The translations under genes were made by a program, and so were the position numbers. The notes beneath the pieces are model-generated. The model was not told where the DNA came from. It made no database searches and worked only from the letters and a program-made list of their open reading frames with translations. A stretch of 64,000 nucleotides of DNA from Salinimicrobium xinjiangense DSM 19287. GTDB taxonomy: Bacteria; Bacteroidota; Bacteroidia; Flavobacteriales; Flavobacteriaceae. This document shows positions 1-8,802 of the stretch, piece by piece; the first letter of the stretch is position 1; every line of letters starts with the position of its first letter. Where the stretch lies: positions 56,706-120,705 of the forward strand of contig NZ_KE384057.1 of assembly GCF_000423585.1 (NCBI RefSeq). Direction: 5' to 3'.

Positions 1-1452
1 GCTTTCAAAAGTATAAACACCGCTTTCGGTATATTCAGTTCCGTTCCAGGTGTAAGAATCACAAGCTGTTGCAGTTTCTTCAGAAGTAGTGCTGTTGTTG
101 ATAGTTACTGTAAAAGAATTCTCAGCATCAGCACAAGATCCGTTTCCAGCAGTAAATACATATATTGTTTGAGTAGCAGTGATCTCAGTTCCCACAGCGA
201 TAGGATCACCTCCGTTTTCAGAAGCGAAGTAAGCACCATTCTCAAGAGCAGGAAGTGTATAAGAATCACAAGCCTCAACATCACCAGGAGCATCAGCTAC
301 CGGAGTATCGTTGATGGTTACCGTGAAAGAGTTCTCAGCATCTTCACAAGAACCTTCTCCGGCAGTAAATACATATATTGTTTGAGTAGCAGTGATCTTA
401 GTTCCCACAGCGATAGGATCCACTCCGCCTGACTGAGCGAAGTAAGCACCATTCTCAAGAGCAGGAAGTGTATAAAAATCACAAGCTTCAACATCGGCAG
501 GAGCATCAGCTTCTGCCGGGGCGTGTATTGTAATGTTAAATGAACAAGATTTGGTCTTGATCACTCCTGTGTTGGAAGTGTAAGTTGCGGTATATTCAAG
601 GTCGTGAGAACCAACGGGATAAAATCCCTGTTGTGGGCCTGAAACAGTAAAATCAATACCACCTTTACATCCGTCATCATTAAGAATTCCGTCTACAGCA
701 ATAAGAGTGTCACCAGTATTTGCATTTGATGGTTTACTTCCGACATAGGTAAAGACATACTTTAAACGATAAACACCGGCTACACCACCAGGATTTTGAG
801 TGTAAAATGTATAAGTGTCAGATGCTTTTGTAACTTGTTGTTTTGCTCCACTTTCATAAGTGTTACCGAATTGGTCTTCTAGAAATAACTGAATGTAATA
901 TTCTCCGTTTGCATGTTGAATTTCAAAAGAAGTTTCCGAGTTGGGATTTAGAATTAAATATGGTGTCGCAACGATTGAAGTTCCTGAACCGTCACCATCA
1001 TTACTATTAAAAAGCTTAAGATGCCCACCATTTCCACCAGCTCTCGTAATCCAGTTGAAATACCAGCACTCTTCGGTTAAGAGGTTTTCATTAAGCTCAA
1101 AAAGCATCTGAAAATTTCCAGTATTACCATTTCCGGTACAGGTTTGGGTAATCACAGGAGTTGTCCAGTCCACATAAGCCCCCAACTCCCCGTCTACTGT
1201 TTCTGTAGCACAAAGGATCTGGTCTTCCGGGCAACTGTCAAAGACTATGCAGTCATCTCCTTCAACGATACTATTTGGAGAATTCTGATTGTTTTGCGCA
1301 CTGGCAGAAAAATTTACAGCCATAAAAAGAACCAGTAATAATCCTAATGTGGTTCTTGAGAAATTTTCCATTAGGTGAAAAGGATGAAAGGCGGCGGCTT
1401 TCACTTTTTCGGTATTTAGGAAAATTTTGGTTAGAGTAGTTTTCCAAATCAT
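1..1452 (-). CDS. Secreted repeat-containing surface protein, N-terminal part (partial)
   Basis: In-frame coding from an ATG at 1452 to the window edge (484 codons, C-terminus missing). The N-terminus is an unusually long export signal: a charged stretch of about 27 residues precedes an internal Met (1371), followed by a hydrophobic core ending SASAQ, a typical signal peptidase I site. ATG 1371 would give a classic short signal and is the alternative start. The mature part starts with a Cys-containing segment (CPEDQILC), then a beta-rich region, then 71-residue HYR-like repeats with the pattern ACD-YTLPALENGAYF and ending FTVTIN. Such proteins in Flavobacteriaceae are usually large adhesins secreted by the type IX system, but the C-terminal sorting domain that would prove it lies outside the window. 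Role in adhesion is inference. Confidence 0.75.
   Translation of the reverse strand, partial: MIWKTTLTKIFLNTEKVKAAAFHPFHLMENFSRTTLGLLLVLFMAVNFSASAQNNQNSPNSIVEGDDCIVFDSCPEDQILCATETVDGELGAYVDWTTPVITQTCTGNGNTGNFQMLFELNENLLTEECWYFNWITRAGGNGGHLKLFNSNDGDGSGTSIVATPYLILNPNSETSFEIQHANGEYYIQLFLEDQFGNTYESGAKQQVTKASDTYTFYTQNPGGVAGVYRLKYVFTYVGSKPSNANTGDTLIAVDGILNDDGCKGGIDFTVSGPQQGFYPVGSHDLEYTATYTSNTGVIKTKSCSFNITIHAPAEADAPADVEACDFYTLPALENGAYFAQSGGVDPIAVGTKITATQTIYVFTAGEGSCEDAENSFTVTINDTPVADAPGDVEACDSYTLPALENGAYFASENGGDPIAVGTEITATQTIYVFTAGNGSCADAENSFTVTINNSTTSEETATACDSYTWNGTEYTESGVYTFES
91..516 (-). repeat. Two tandem 213-bp coding repeats (71 aa each)
   Basis: Positions 91-303 and 304-516 align with a constant offset of 213 bp and only scattered mismatches, so one repeat equals exactly 71 codons and keeps the frame. 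A third, more diverged unit starts toward position 1. Near-identity at the DNA level points to recent duplication or gene conversion inside the surface protein gene. Confidence 0.85.
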
Positions 1453-2014
1453 AGTCGTACTATTTGAATTATTGTCACCTGTTATGGTTTCGATTCACAG
1501 AATCAAACCCCTATAGGTTTCTTTTCTTATTATTTGTTCGTTGTATTTCGGTTAAGTTCAATTCATCCGTTAGGGAAGGACGACCTGAATAAATTCTTAT
1601 TGTTTTCTTACAAAATATGTCTGATTCGTTGGGGGGAAATCAGATCATTTTGGGGCATTTTTTAAGCTTATTCTGAAGTAAAATTACAGGGATTTCCTGT
1701 TAAAAAAAGAAATTTCAAATCTTTTAGATGTAGTGTGGGGTTTTACGGACAAACGACACATAAACAGTAAACTATATTGTGGAAACAACTTTATTCTGGT
1801 TGATTTTACGCTGCTGAAATTGAATGGAGGAATGTAAAAAAAGTACGAAAAAACCGCTTAAAATTTTCCCATTTTTGGATCTGATTTTCCCCTTATAGTG
1901 TTCCTTTTATGGATATAAATATCCTGTTTCCCTCTTCTTTTATTCTTACATTTTTTCAGTGATTTGACTACCGGTTTTGCAGCCGGAGAAATGAAGATTT
2001 TGTAAATTGGCAGT
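1453..2014. other. Intergenic region between divergent genes
   Basis: About 560 bp with no convincing ORF on either strand. It must hold the promoters of the surface protein (leftward) and pdxH (rightward), but I found no perfect TAnnTTTG box at a suitable distance from either start. T-rich and A-rich runs only; no repeat or RNA gene recognised. Confidence 0.5.
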
Positions 2015-2659
2015 ATGAAAAATAAACTCCACGATTATCGCAGGCTCTACCAGAAACATGAGTTGCTGGAGGAGGAAATTCCGCAGGATCCATTTGAATT
2101 ATTTCATGTATGGATCCAGGAAACTGAAACCAATAAAGAAGTTGAGGAAATTAATACCATGAACCTATCCACGATAGGTCTGGATGGATATCCAAAAACA
2201 AGAGTTGTCCTTTTAAAGGAATACGACCGGGAAGGTTTTGTGTTTTATACAAACTATGAATCTGAAAAAGGAAGATCCATAGAGAAGAATCCTAAGGTTT
2301 GTCTGTCCTTTTTCTGGCCTACGTCAGAGCGACAGGTTGTTGTGAAAGGTATCGCAAAGAAAGTTTCTGATGAAGAATCAGAGACTTATTTCCATTCCCG
2401 CCCCCGTGGCAGTCAACTTGGCGCCTGGGCATCTCAACAAAGTTCAGTCATCCCTTCAAGGATATATCTTCAGGAGAAATTAGACCTCCTGGAACAGGAA
2501 TATTCGGGAAAAGAAATTCCAAAACCCGTATATTGGGGTGGTTATAAAGTTTTTCCTTCCGAAATTGAATTCTGGCAGGGCCGGCCTAACAGGTTGCACG
2601 ACCGGATTTACTTCAGTAAAGAAGGTTCGGAATGGAAAATTGACCGCTTAGCACCTTAA
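2015..2659 (+). CDS. pdxH: Pyridoxamine 5'-phosphate oxidase
   Basis: FMN-dependent cytosolic enzyme oxidising pyridoxine or pyridoxamine 5'-phosphate to PLP with O2, the last step of vitamin B6 synthesis and salvage. At 214 aa it matches the family. It shows the FMN-binding core (TRVVLLKEYDREGFVFYTNY), the RPRGSQLGAWAS segment and the C-terminal signature FWQGRPNRLHDRI. First gene of a tight plus-strand operon: the next start lies 3 bp after its stop. PLP is used by several enzymes encoded in this window, but I see no regulatory link. Confidence 0.95.
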   Translation: MKNKLHDYRRLYQKHELLEEEIPQDPFELFHVWIQETETNKEVEEINTMNLSTIGLDGYPKTRVVLLKEYDREGFVFYTNYESEKGRSIEKNPKVCLSFFWPTSERQVVVKGIAKKVSDEESETYFHSRPRGSQLGAWASQQSSVIPSRIYLQEKLDLLEQEYSGKEIPKPVYWGGYKVFPSEIEFWQGRPNRLHDRIYFSKEGSEWKIDRLAP

Positions 2660-2662
2660 AAT

Positions 2663-3148
2663 ATGAAGAAACTGATCCTGGTAAGACACGGCAAATCCTC
2701 CTGGAATGAAGATTTGCCAGATCATGAACGTCCTGTAAAGAAACGTGCGTATAAAGACGCAGAACTGGTTCTTAATGCCTTTTCCGGTTTTGTGCCGGAA
2801 GAACTTATGTTATGGAGCAGTGATGCGGTGCGTGCTCTTACCACTGCAAAGATTTCTAGGGAAGAACTTAATATTCCCGAGCCCCGGTTTCAGGTTAGAC
2901 ATGACCTCTATACTTTCGATTCCGGAAGTTTACTGCAGGTGATCAAAACCTGTGAAAATGCTGTTGAGAACCTTATGATCTTTGGTCATAATCCGGCTAT
3001 AACCGGGGTAGCCAACTCCCTGGGCGATCAACATTTTTCCAATGTTCCCACTACCGGACTTTGTATGATCGAATTTGAGTCGAACGATTGGTCGGGTATC
3101 AAAAATGGCAAAACTCTTTTATATTTATTTCCGAAGAATTTAAGGTAG
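2663..3148 (+). CDS. SixA-like histidine phosphatase
   Basis: Member of the histidine phosphatase (phosphoglycerate mutase-like) superfamily, SixA branch. Residues 7-11 carry the catalytic RHG signature (VRHGKSSW); the second catalytic histidine lies in FGHNPAI at about residue 112. At 161 aa it has the compact SixA size without extra domains. In E. coli SixA acts on phosphohistidine of ArcB or PTS proteins; the substrate here is unknown. It sits between pdxH and ppk1, and its stop TAG directly touches the ATG of ppk1, so it is translated from the same message. The position next to polyphosphate genes hints at a phosphate-related role (inference). Confidence 0.85.
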   Translation: MKKLILVRHGKSSWNEDLPDHERPVKKRAYKDAELVLNAFSGFVPEELMLWSSDAVRALTTAKISREELNIPEPRFQVRHDLYTFDSGSLLQVIKTCENAVENLMIFGHNPAITGVANSLGDQHFSNVPTTGLCMIEFESNDWSGIKNGKTLLYLFPKNLR

Positions 3149-5257
3149 ATGGAGAATAATCAATATATCAATAGAGAACTCAGCTGGCTGCAGTTCAATG
3201 CAAGGGTGTTGCAGGAAGCGGCAGATAAAACTGTCCCTCTTATTGAACGGCTTAGGTTCCTGGGGATTTTCTCAAACAACCTGGATGAGTTTTTTAAGGT
3301 AAGATATGCCACTATTAAACGTATTGATCTCGCGGGAAAGGGAGGTAAAAGTGTTCTGGGAGGAATAAAAGCCAATAAGTTACTGGAGGAGATAACTCAG
3401 ATCGTAATAGACCAGCAAACAGAGAGTTTAAAGATCCTTGATGCAATTCAGAACAAACTCAAGGATCATAATATTTTTATTATTAATGAAAAGCAGGTAA
3501 AGAAATCACAACAGGCTTTCCTGAAAAATTTCTTCCTCCAAAAGGTGAGTCCGGCGCTTGTTACCATAGTCCTTAATGACCTGGCAGAACTGCCGCGATT
3601 AAAAGATAGTGCAGCTTATCTCGCAGTCAAAATGGTGATGAAAGATGTTGCTCCAAAAAGGGCAAATTCTCAGGTGCTTAAAGGACAGCAGAAAGAGAAA
3701 AAATACGTTCTCATTGAAATTCCCAGAAGTATTGAAAGATTTGTGGTGCTGCCAAAGGAAGGAGATAAGCAGTACGTAATTTTATTAGACGATCTTATTC
3801 GCTATCACCTTCATTCTATCTTCAATATATTCGAATATGAGAGCATTACGGCACATATGATCAAAATTACCCGGGATGCCGAACTGGATATCGACAGTGA
3901 TCTAAGTAAATCCTTTATTGAAAAGATTTCGGCCAGTGTAAGGGAGCGTATTGAAGGGGAGCCGGTTAGGTTTGTTTATGATATGAACATTGAGCAGGAT
4001 ACCTTGCAGTACCTTATGCGCAAAATGGGAATAGATGCCACCGACAGTATTATCCCAGGAGGCCGCTATCACAACAGGAGGGATTACATGAACTTTCCCA
4101 GTCTTGGCAGTGAAGAACTTCAGTATAAACCATATGAACCATTACCCGTTCCCGGTTTGATCCTTCAGGGTAGTCTTTTTAAAGAAATTGCCAAAAAAGA
4201 TTATTTGCTGCACACACCTTATCAAACCTTTTACTATACGGTAAAATTTCTAAGGGAAGCAGCTCTTGATCCTGCGGTAAAGTCTATAAAAATTACAATT
4301 TATCGTCTGGCAAAAATTTCCCATATCGCCAGTTCACTCATAAATGCCGTTAAGAACGGAAAGAAGGTAACTGTACAAATAGAGTTACGCGCCCGATTTG
4401 ATGAAGTTGCCAATATCAATTATGCTGAACAAATGCAGCGGGAAGGTGTAAACCTTATTTTTGGTGTTAAAGGACTTAAAGTACATTCCAAAGCCTGTGT
4501 AATAGAAAGATACCAGGATGGAAAGATTGTAAGGTATGGTTTTATAAGTACAGGAAACCTCAACGAATCTACCGCCCGGGTTTACTCAGATCTTACCTTG
4601 TTCACCAGTGACCAGAGTATATTAAAAGAAGTAAATAAGGTATTTGACTTTTTTGAGGTCAATTATAAAGTAAGCCGGTATAAACATTTGATCGTTTCTC
4701 CTCACTATACACGAACCGGCCTGGTTAAACTTATACAAACAGAAATTGATAATGCAGAACAAGGGAAGCCTTCGGGAATTAGATTAAAATTAAACAGTCT
4801 TTCTGATTTCGCACTAATCGACAAACTTTATGAAGCCAGTAGGGCAGGAGTTAAAATGAAACTTATTGTAAGAGGTATTTGCTGTCTTGTGCCTGGAGTT
4901 GAAGGAATGAGCGAAAATATACAGGTGATCAGTATAGTTGATAAATACCTGGAGCATCCACGTATTTATATTTTTGAAAATGACGGGGATCCCAAAGTCT
5001 TTATTTCCTCGGCAGACTGGATGACCAGAAATCTCGATTACAGAGTGGAGATTACCTGTCCCATATACGATAAAAGTATCAGGCAGGAATTAGTAGAAAC
5101 TTTTGAAATTGGCTGGAGTGACAATGTGAAAGCCAGGGTAATCTCAGAAAAACAGGATAATGCCTATCGCCGAAATAACAGGTCACCTTTGCGATCTCAA
5201 TTCGCCCTTTATGATTATTATTTAAAGAAACTGGAATTAGAAAAAGAAAAGATTTGA
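3149..5257 (+). CDS. ppk1: Polyphosphate kinase 1
   Basis: Reversibly transfers the gamma-phosphate of ATP to inorganic polyphosphate. The 702 residues cover the four PPK1 domains: N-terminal helical domain beginning NRELSWLQFNARVL, head domain, and two phospholipase-D-like C-terminal domains. The autophosphorylated histidine is in KVHSKACVIER (about His446), followed by FISTGNLNESTARVYSD. A further conserved segment reads HPRIYIFEN. Start ATG abuts the upstream stop, and the stop overlaps the TTG start of ppx by 4 bp. A ppk1-ppx operon is a widespread arrangement for polyP synthesis and breakdown. Confidence 0.96.
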   Translation: MENNQYINRELSWLQFNARVLQEAADKTVPLIERLRFLGIFSNNLDEFFKVRYATIKRIDLAGKGGKSVLGGIKANKLLEEITQIVIDQQTESLKILDAIQNKLKDHNIFIINEKQVKKSQQAFLKNFFLQKVSPALVTIVLNDLAELPRLKDSAAYLAVKMVMKDVAPKRANSQVLKGQQKEKKYVLIEIPRSIERFVVLPKEGDKQYVILLDDLIRYHLHSIFNIFEYESITAHMIKITRDAELDIDSDLSKSFIEKISASVRERIEGEPVRFVYDMNIEQDTLQYLMRKMGIDATDSIIPGGRYHNRRDYMNFPSLGSEELQYKPYEPLPVPGLILQGSLFKEIAKKDYLLHTPYQTFYYTVKFLREAALDPAVKSIKITIYRLAKISHIASSLINAVKNGKKVTVQIELRARFDEVANINYAEQMQREGVNLIFGVKGLKVHSKACVIERYQDGKIVRYGFISTGNLNESTARVYSDLTLFTSDQSILKEVNKVFDFFEVNYKVSRYKHLIVSPHYTRTGLVKLIQTEIDNAEQGKPSGIRLKLNSLSDFALIDKLYEASRAGVKMKLIVRGICCLVPGVEGMSENIQVISIVDKYLEHPRIYIFENDGDPKVFISSADWMTRNLDYRVEITCPIYDKSIRQELVETFEIGWSDNVKARVISEKQDNAYRRNNRSPLRSQFALYDYYLKKLELEKEKI

Positions 5258-6162
5258 TCCATCAACGAAAATATGCAGCCATAGATATAGGTTCCAATGC
5301 TGTGAGGCTTTTGATTATGACTATAACCGAGCAGGAGGGGAGGGATCCCATCTTCAAAAAAACTTCTCTTGTTCGGGTGCCAATACGTCTTGGAGCAGAT
5401 GTATTCCTTACCGGGAAGATCTCTGAGGAAAATATTTCCAGAATGGTCGATACAATGGAAGCATTTAAGCTTCTTATGAGGTCGCATAGAATTGAAAAAT
5501 TCAAAGCCTGTGCTACTTCTGCTATGCGGGAATCTCAAAATGGGGAGGCGGTCGCAGCCCTTATTGAAAAAGAAACGGGAATAAAGATCAATATTATTGA
5601 CGGCACAGATGAAGCCGCCATAATTGCAGCTACAGATCTTCACGCCCTTATACAAACAGATAAAACCTACCTGTACGTTGACGTGGGTGGGGGAAGCACC
5701 GAATTCACTCTTTATTCTGAAGGAAAAACAATAGCTTCCCGATCTTTCAAACTGGGAACGGTGAGGTTACTCGAAGACACAGTTTCCGATAACGTATGGA
5801 AGGAAGTGGAATCATGGATAAGACAGGTGACTTCTAAGTACAGTAAGATTGATCTCATAGGTTCTGGTGGGAACATTAACAACATATTCAAGAGTAGCGG
5901 AAAAGCCAATGGAAAACCGCTCAGCTTCTTTTATCTGAGCTCCTATTACCAGCTATTGCAGTCGTTCACCTATGAGGAAAGAATTACCCAGCTCAATCTT
6001 AACCAGGACAGGGCAGATGTTATAGTACCCGCGGCTAAGATCTATTTGTCGGCGATGAAGTGGACCAGGGCCCGTAGAATATATGTGCCAAAAATAGGCC
6101 TGTCAGATGGAATTATTAAGTCTCTTTACCAGGAGTCACTGGAAGAAGCTAACCATGCATAG
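5254..6162 (+). CDS. ppx: Ppx/GppA family exopolyphosphatase
   Basis: ASKHA-fold phosphatase that removes terminal phosphate from polyP and/or the 5' phosphate of pppGpp. Phosphate-1 motif DIGSNAVRLL is near the N-terminus, phosphate-2 motif VDVGGGSTEF around residue 130. At 302 aa it is the short form lacking the C-terminal HD-like domain of E. coli Ppx, as usual in Bacteroidota. It starts with TTG at 5254, overlapping the ppk1 stop by 4 bp, and no ATG gives the complete N-terminal strand, so TTG with translational coupling is the best choice. Its 3' end overlaps the convergent miaE-like gene by 14 bp. Confidence 0.92.
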   Translation: MIHQRKYAAIDIGSNAVRLLIMTITEQEGRDPIFKKTSLVRVPIRLGADVFLTGKISEENISRMVDTMEAFKLLMRSHRIEKFKACATSAMRESQNGEAVAALIEKETGIKINIIDGTDEAAIIAATDLHALIQTDKTYLYVDVGGGSTEFTLYSEGKTIASRSFKLGTVRLLEDTVSDNVWKEVESWIRQVTSKYSKIDLIGSGGNINNIFKSSGKANGKPLSFFYLSSYYQLLQSFTYEERITQLNLNQDRADVIVPAAKIYLSAMKWTRARRIYVPKIGLSDGIIKSLYQESLEEANHA

Positions 6163-6730
6163 TTTCAGATTTGCCAAGATCTTTCATAATTTCAGCTTCA
6201 AACTTAAGTAGATCCTGCCATTTTTGATCTACTTCCTTACGGTCTCCATATTGCCTGGCAAAATTGAGAAACATGGTGTAATGATTTGCTTCGCTTACCA
6301 TTAAGCTCCTGTAGAATTCGGCCAGTTCCCTGTCTTCTAGATTTTCTGAAAGTAACCTGAAGCGTTCGCAACTCCTGGCTTCAATAAGTGCGGCATATAA
6401 GAGCCGGTGAATAAGACTGCTTAACCTGCTGCCTCCTTTAGGGAAAAACGTCATTAATTTTATTACATACTCATCCTTCCGGTCGCGGCCTAAAGTCAAT
6501 CCTCTTTGGAGGAGCCGGTCATGCACCATTCTAAAATGGCCCATTTCTTCTCTTGCCAGTGCAGTCATGGCAGTCACAAGCTCAGAATATTCCGGATGTG
6601 TTACAATAAGGGAGATAGCTGTTGAAGCCGCTTTTTGCTCACAGTAAGCGTGATCTGTAAGGATCTCTTCTATATTCTTTTCCACTATGTTGACCCATCT
6701 TGGATCTGTGGGTAGTTTTAAACCTAGCAT
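6149..6730 (-). CDS. miaE: tRNA 2-methylthio-N6-isopentenyladenosine hydroxylase-like (MiaE family)
   Basis: Ferritin-like di-iron monooxygenase of the MiaE family (193 aa), which hydroxylates ms2i6A at position 37 of tRNAs. Iron ligands appear as EEMGHFRMVH (ExxH) and SEANHYTMF (ExxH), plus ACEQ-like HAYCEQKAA near the N-terminus. ATG at 6730 lies 4 bp after the dnaX stop and gives the usual start MLGLKLPTDPRWV; a longer frame from a TTG at 6751 would overlap dnaX by 17 bp and is rejected. It is probably co-transcribed with dnaX. Activity in Bacteroidota has been studied little, so hydroxylation is inferred from the family. Confidence 0.85.
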   Translation of the reverse strand: MLGLKLPTDPRWVNIVEKNIEEILTDHAYCEQKAASTAISLIVTHPEYSELVTAMTALAREEMGHFRMVHDRLLQRGLTLGRDRKDEYVIKLMTFFPKGGSRLSSLIHRLLYAALIEARSCERFRLLSENLEDRELAEFYRSLMVSEANHYTMFLNFARQYGDRKEVDQKWQDLLKFEAEIMKDLGKSETMHG

Positions 6731-6734
6731 AATT

Positions 6735-8651
6735 TTAGATGTCCAGATCAAAGGTCGAACGCAACTTTTCGATCATCGGATTTTTTTCTTTTAATTTTTC
6801 AAACTTTTCGATGGTGGTAAAAGCAAACTTTTTCTCTGCTTTCTCGTTAACCGTCACCTTCAGCTGAATATGGGTATTCTGAAGTTTTTCTTTTAAAAAC
6901 CCCATCAGGTGGTACTGAACTTTTTCAAGCTCAAGTTTCATGGTTTCGTTAGGTAACTCCACACAAATATTCTTCCCCATTAAAGCCGGGGTATCGGTCT
7001 GCATAATGGAAGACAAGATCTTTTCACCTTTTTCATTCTGCTCATCACTAAATTCCTGCCACGCCGCCTGCATTTCCTCTTCAGAAAACTTTCCGTTTTT
7101 CACAACTTCCTTCTCTGCTGTAGCTTCCCTTTTTTGCGCTTCCAGTTCTTTTTTCGCCCTGATGCTCTTCAAGGATAAGCCTGAAACCTTTTGGGGTGTA
7201 ACTTCTGTAAGCACATCGACTTCAGTTTCAGGTTGAGAATTAGAAGCCGAGGTTTCTGCGTTATTATTGGGCGGTGTAGATGAAGACTGAATATTGGCAT
7301 CCTGATTTTCCGGTTCCTCATCTCTTAGATCTCCTGAAATATCTCCTCTTGCGGAAGTATCCTCTTCTTCAACTCTGCCGGTAGTATTTTCAGCTTCGGG
7401 GGAGCAGTTTCCGGGAGTTTCTGAAGGTTTCGGAATTTGAGCTGCCGCAGGGGCGGCAGAATCTCCATCGGCATATTCATTGTTGACGATCACTTCCTTC
7501 TCCTTTCGGGAGAGTTTAAGAGCCGGCGCCGGAATAGGAGTGCCTGTAAAATGGTTTGGCGGAATTATATAGGCGCTATCCTTTTTTTTTTCGTCGCCAA
7601 AAGTTACGGAGGCCAGTCGCATAAGACATAATTCGACCAGTAGACGTTGATTCCGGCTACTCTTGTACTGCAGGTCACATTCATTGGCAAGTTCAATTCC
7701 TTTGAGAAGAAAAGCCGAAGAAGCTTCCTGTGATTGTTTATAGTAGAGCGCTTTGGTGTTATCTCCGACTTCAAGAAGGTTGATCGTTTTTGGATCTTTG
7801 CAAACCAACAGGTCCCTGAAGTGAGAGGCCAGGCCTGCAATAAAATGATGGCCGTCAAAGCCGTGTGAAAGGATCTCATTAAAAAGCAAAAGCAGCTGCG
7901 GAATATTATTCTTCAGAATAAGATCTGTAGCGGTGATATAGCTGTCATAATCAAGAACATTAAGATTCTCGGTTACTGCCTGTCGTGTGAGATTCTTTCC
8001 GCTGAAGCTTACTACCCTGTCATAAATTGATAAAGCGTCACGCATAGCGCCATCTGCTTTCTGAGCTATAATATGCAGCGCATCATCTTCGGCTTCCACA
8101 CCTTCCTGTTGTGCTATATATGCAAGATATTCCTTCGCATCTTTAACAGTGATCCTTTTGAAATCAAAGATCTGACAGCGGGAAAGAATAGTGGGGATTA
8201 TCTTGTGTTTTTCTGTAGTGGCCAGAATAAAGATCGCATGTTTAGGAGGCTCTTCCAAGGTTTTTAGAAAAGCATTAAATGCTGCCTGTGACAACATGTG
8301 CACCTCATCAATAATATAGACTTTATACTTTCCAACCTGTGGTGGAATTCGTACCTGGTCAATGAGGTTTCGAATGTCGTCTACCGAGTTGTTGGAAGCG
8401 GCATCCAGTTCAAATATATTAAATGCGAAATCTTCATTGGGGTCCTGTTCCCCATCCTGGTTGATCTTCTTTGCAAGGATACGGGCACAGGTAGTTTTTC
8501 CCACTCCGCGTGGTCCAGTGAAAAGCAGGGCCTGGGCGAGGTGATTGTGTTCAATGGCATTAAGTAGGGTATTGGTTATAGCCTGCTGGCCCACAACGTC
8601 TTTAAAAGTTTGGGGGCGGTATTTTCGTGCCGATACTACAAAATGTTCCAT
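6735..8651 (-). CDS. dnaX: DNA polymerase III subunits gamma/tau
   Basis: Clamp-loader ATPase of the replisome, 638 aa. Walker A GPRGVGKTT at 46-54, ELDAASNNSVDDIR after it, Walker B/DEVH box (YIIDEVHMLS), sensor-1 ATTEKHKIIP and arginine-finger SRC. The C-terminal third is a charged low-complexity linker (about 390-520) followed by a tau-like domain. Odd: the four-cysteine zinc module that normally sits between Walker A and the ELDAASN segment is absent; that stretch reads NQDGEQDPNEDFAF with no Cys. No obvious slippery A-run for making gamma was seen. It is preceded by a good -7 box. Confidence 0.95.
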   Translation of the reverse strand: MEHFVVSARKYRPQTFKDVVGQQAITNTLLNAIEHNHLAQALLFTGPRGVGKTTCARILAKKINQDGEQDPNEDFAFNIFELDAASNNSVDDIRNLIDQVRIPPQVGKYKVYIIDEVHMLSQAAFNAFLKTLEEPPKHAIFILATTEKHKIIPTILSRCQIFDFKRITVKDAKEYLAYIAQQEGVEAEDDALHIIAQKADGAMRDALSIYDRVVSFSGKNLTRQAVTENLNVLDYDSYITATDLILKNNIPQLLLLFNEILSHGFDGHHFIAGLASHFRDLLVCKDPKTINLLEVGDNTKALYYKQSQEASSAFLLKGIELANECDLQYKSSRNQRLLVELCLMRLASVTFGDEKKKDSAYIIPPNHFTGTPIPAPALKLSRKEKEVIVNNEYADGDSAAPAAAQIPKPSETPGNCSPEAENTTGRVEEEDTSARGDISGDLRDEEPENQDANIQSSSTPPNNNAETSASNSQPETEVDVLTEVTPQKVSGLSLKSIRAKKELEAQKREATAEKEVVKNGKFSEEEMQAAWQEFSDEQNEKGEKILSSIMQTDTPALMGKNICVELPNETMKLELEKVQYHLMGFLKEKLQNTHIQLKVTVNEKAEKKFAFTTIEKFEKLKEKNPMIEKLRSTFDLDI

Positions 8652-8669
8652 TGAAAAGCTTTAGAATGA

Positions 8670-8677
8670 CAAATATA
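8670..8677 (-). promoter_or_regulatory. -7 promoter box of dnaX
   Basis: Minus-strand TATATTTG, a perfect match to the Bacteroidota -7 consensus TAnnTTTG, 18 bp upstream of the dnaX ATG; transcription would start near 8663. Confidence 0.6.
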
Positions 8678-8790
8678 AAAATACAAAACCGAAGCAGATG
8701 AATATCCTTATGTTTTTATCCACAAAAACCTGTTGAAATGAAGCACATAAGACATCTGTCGGATACCTCTTAAAAATGGCATTATAAGTG

Positions 8791-8798
8791 TATATTTG
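8791..8798 (+). promoter_or_regulatory. -7 promoter box of rnpB
   Basis: TATATTTG (TAnnTTTG) lies 4 bp before the 5' strand of helix P1, placing the transcription start at about 8802-8805, exactly where the RNA should begin. Confidence 0.7.
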
Positions 8799-8802
8799 CG
8801 GC

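Noticed and set aside
5218-5655. 145-aa ORF on the minus strand
   Set aside because: Antisense to ppx, which has clear motifs; composition and lack of any domain show it is a shadow.
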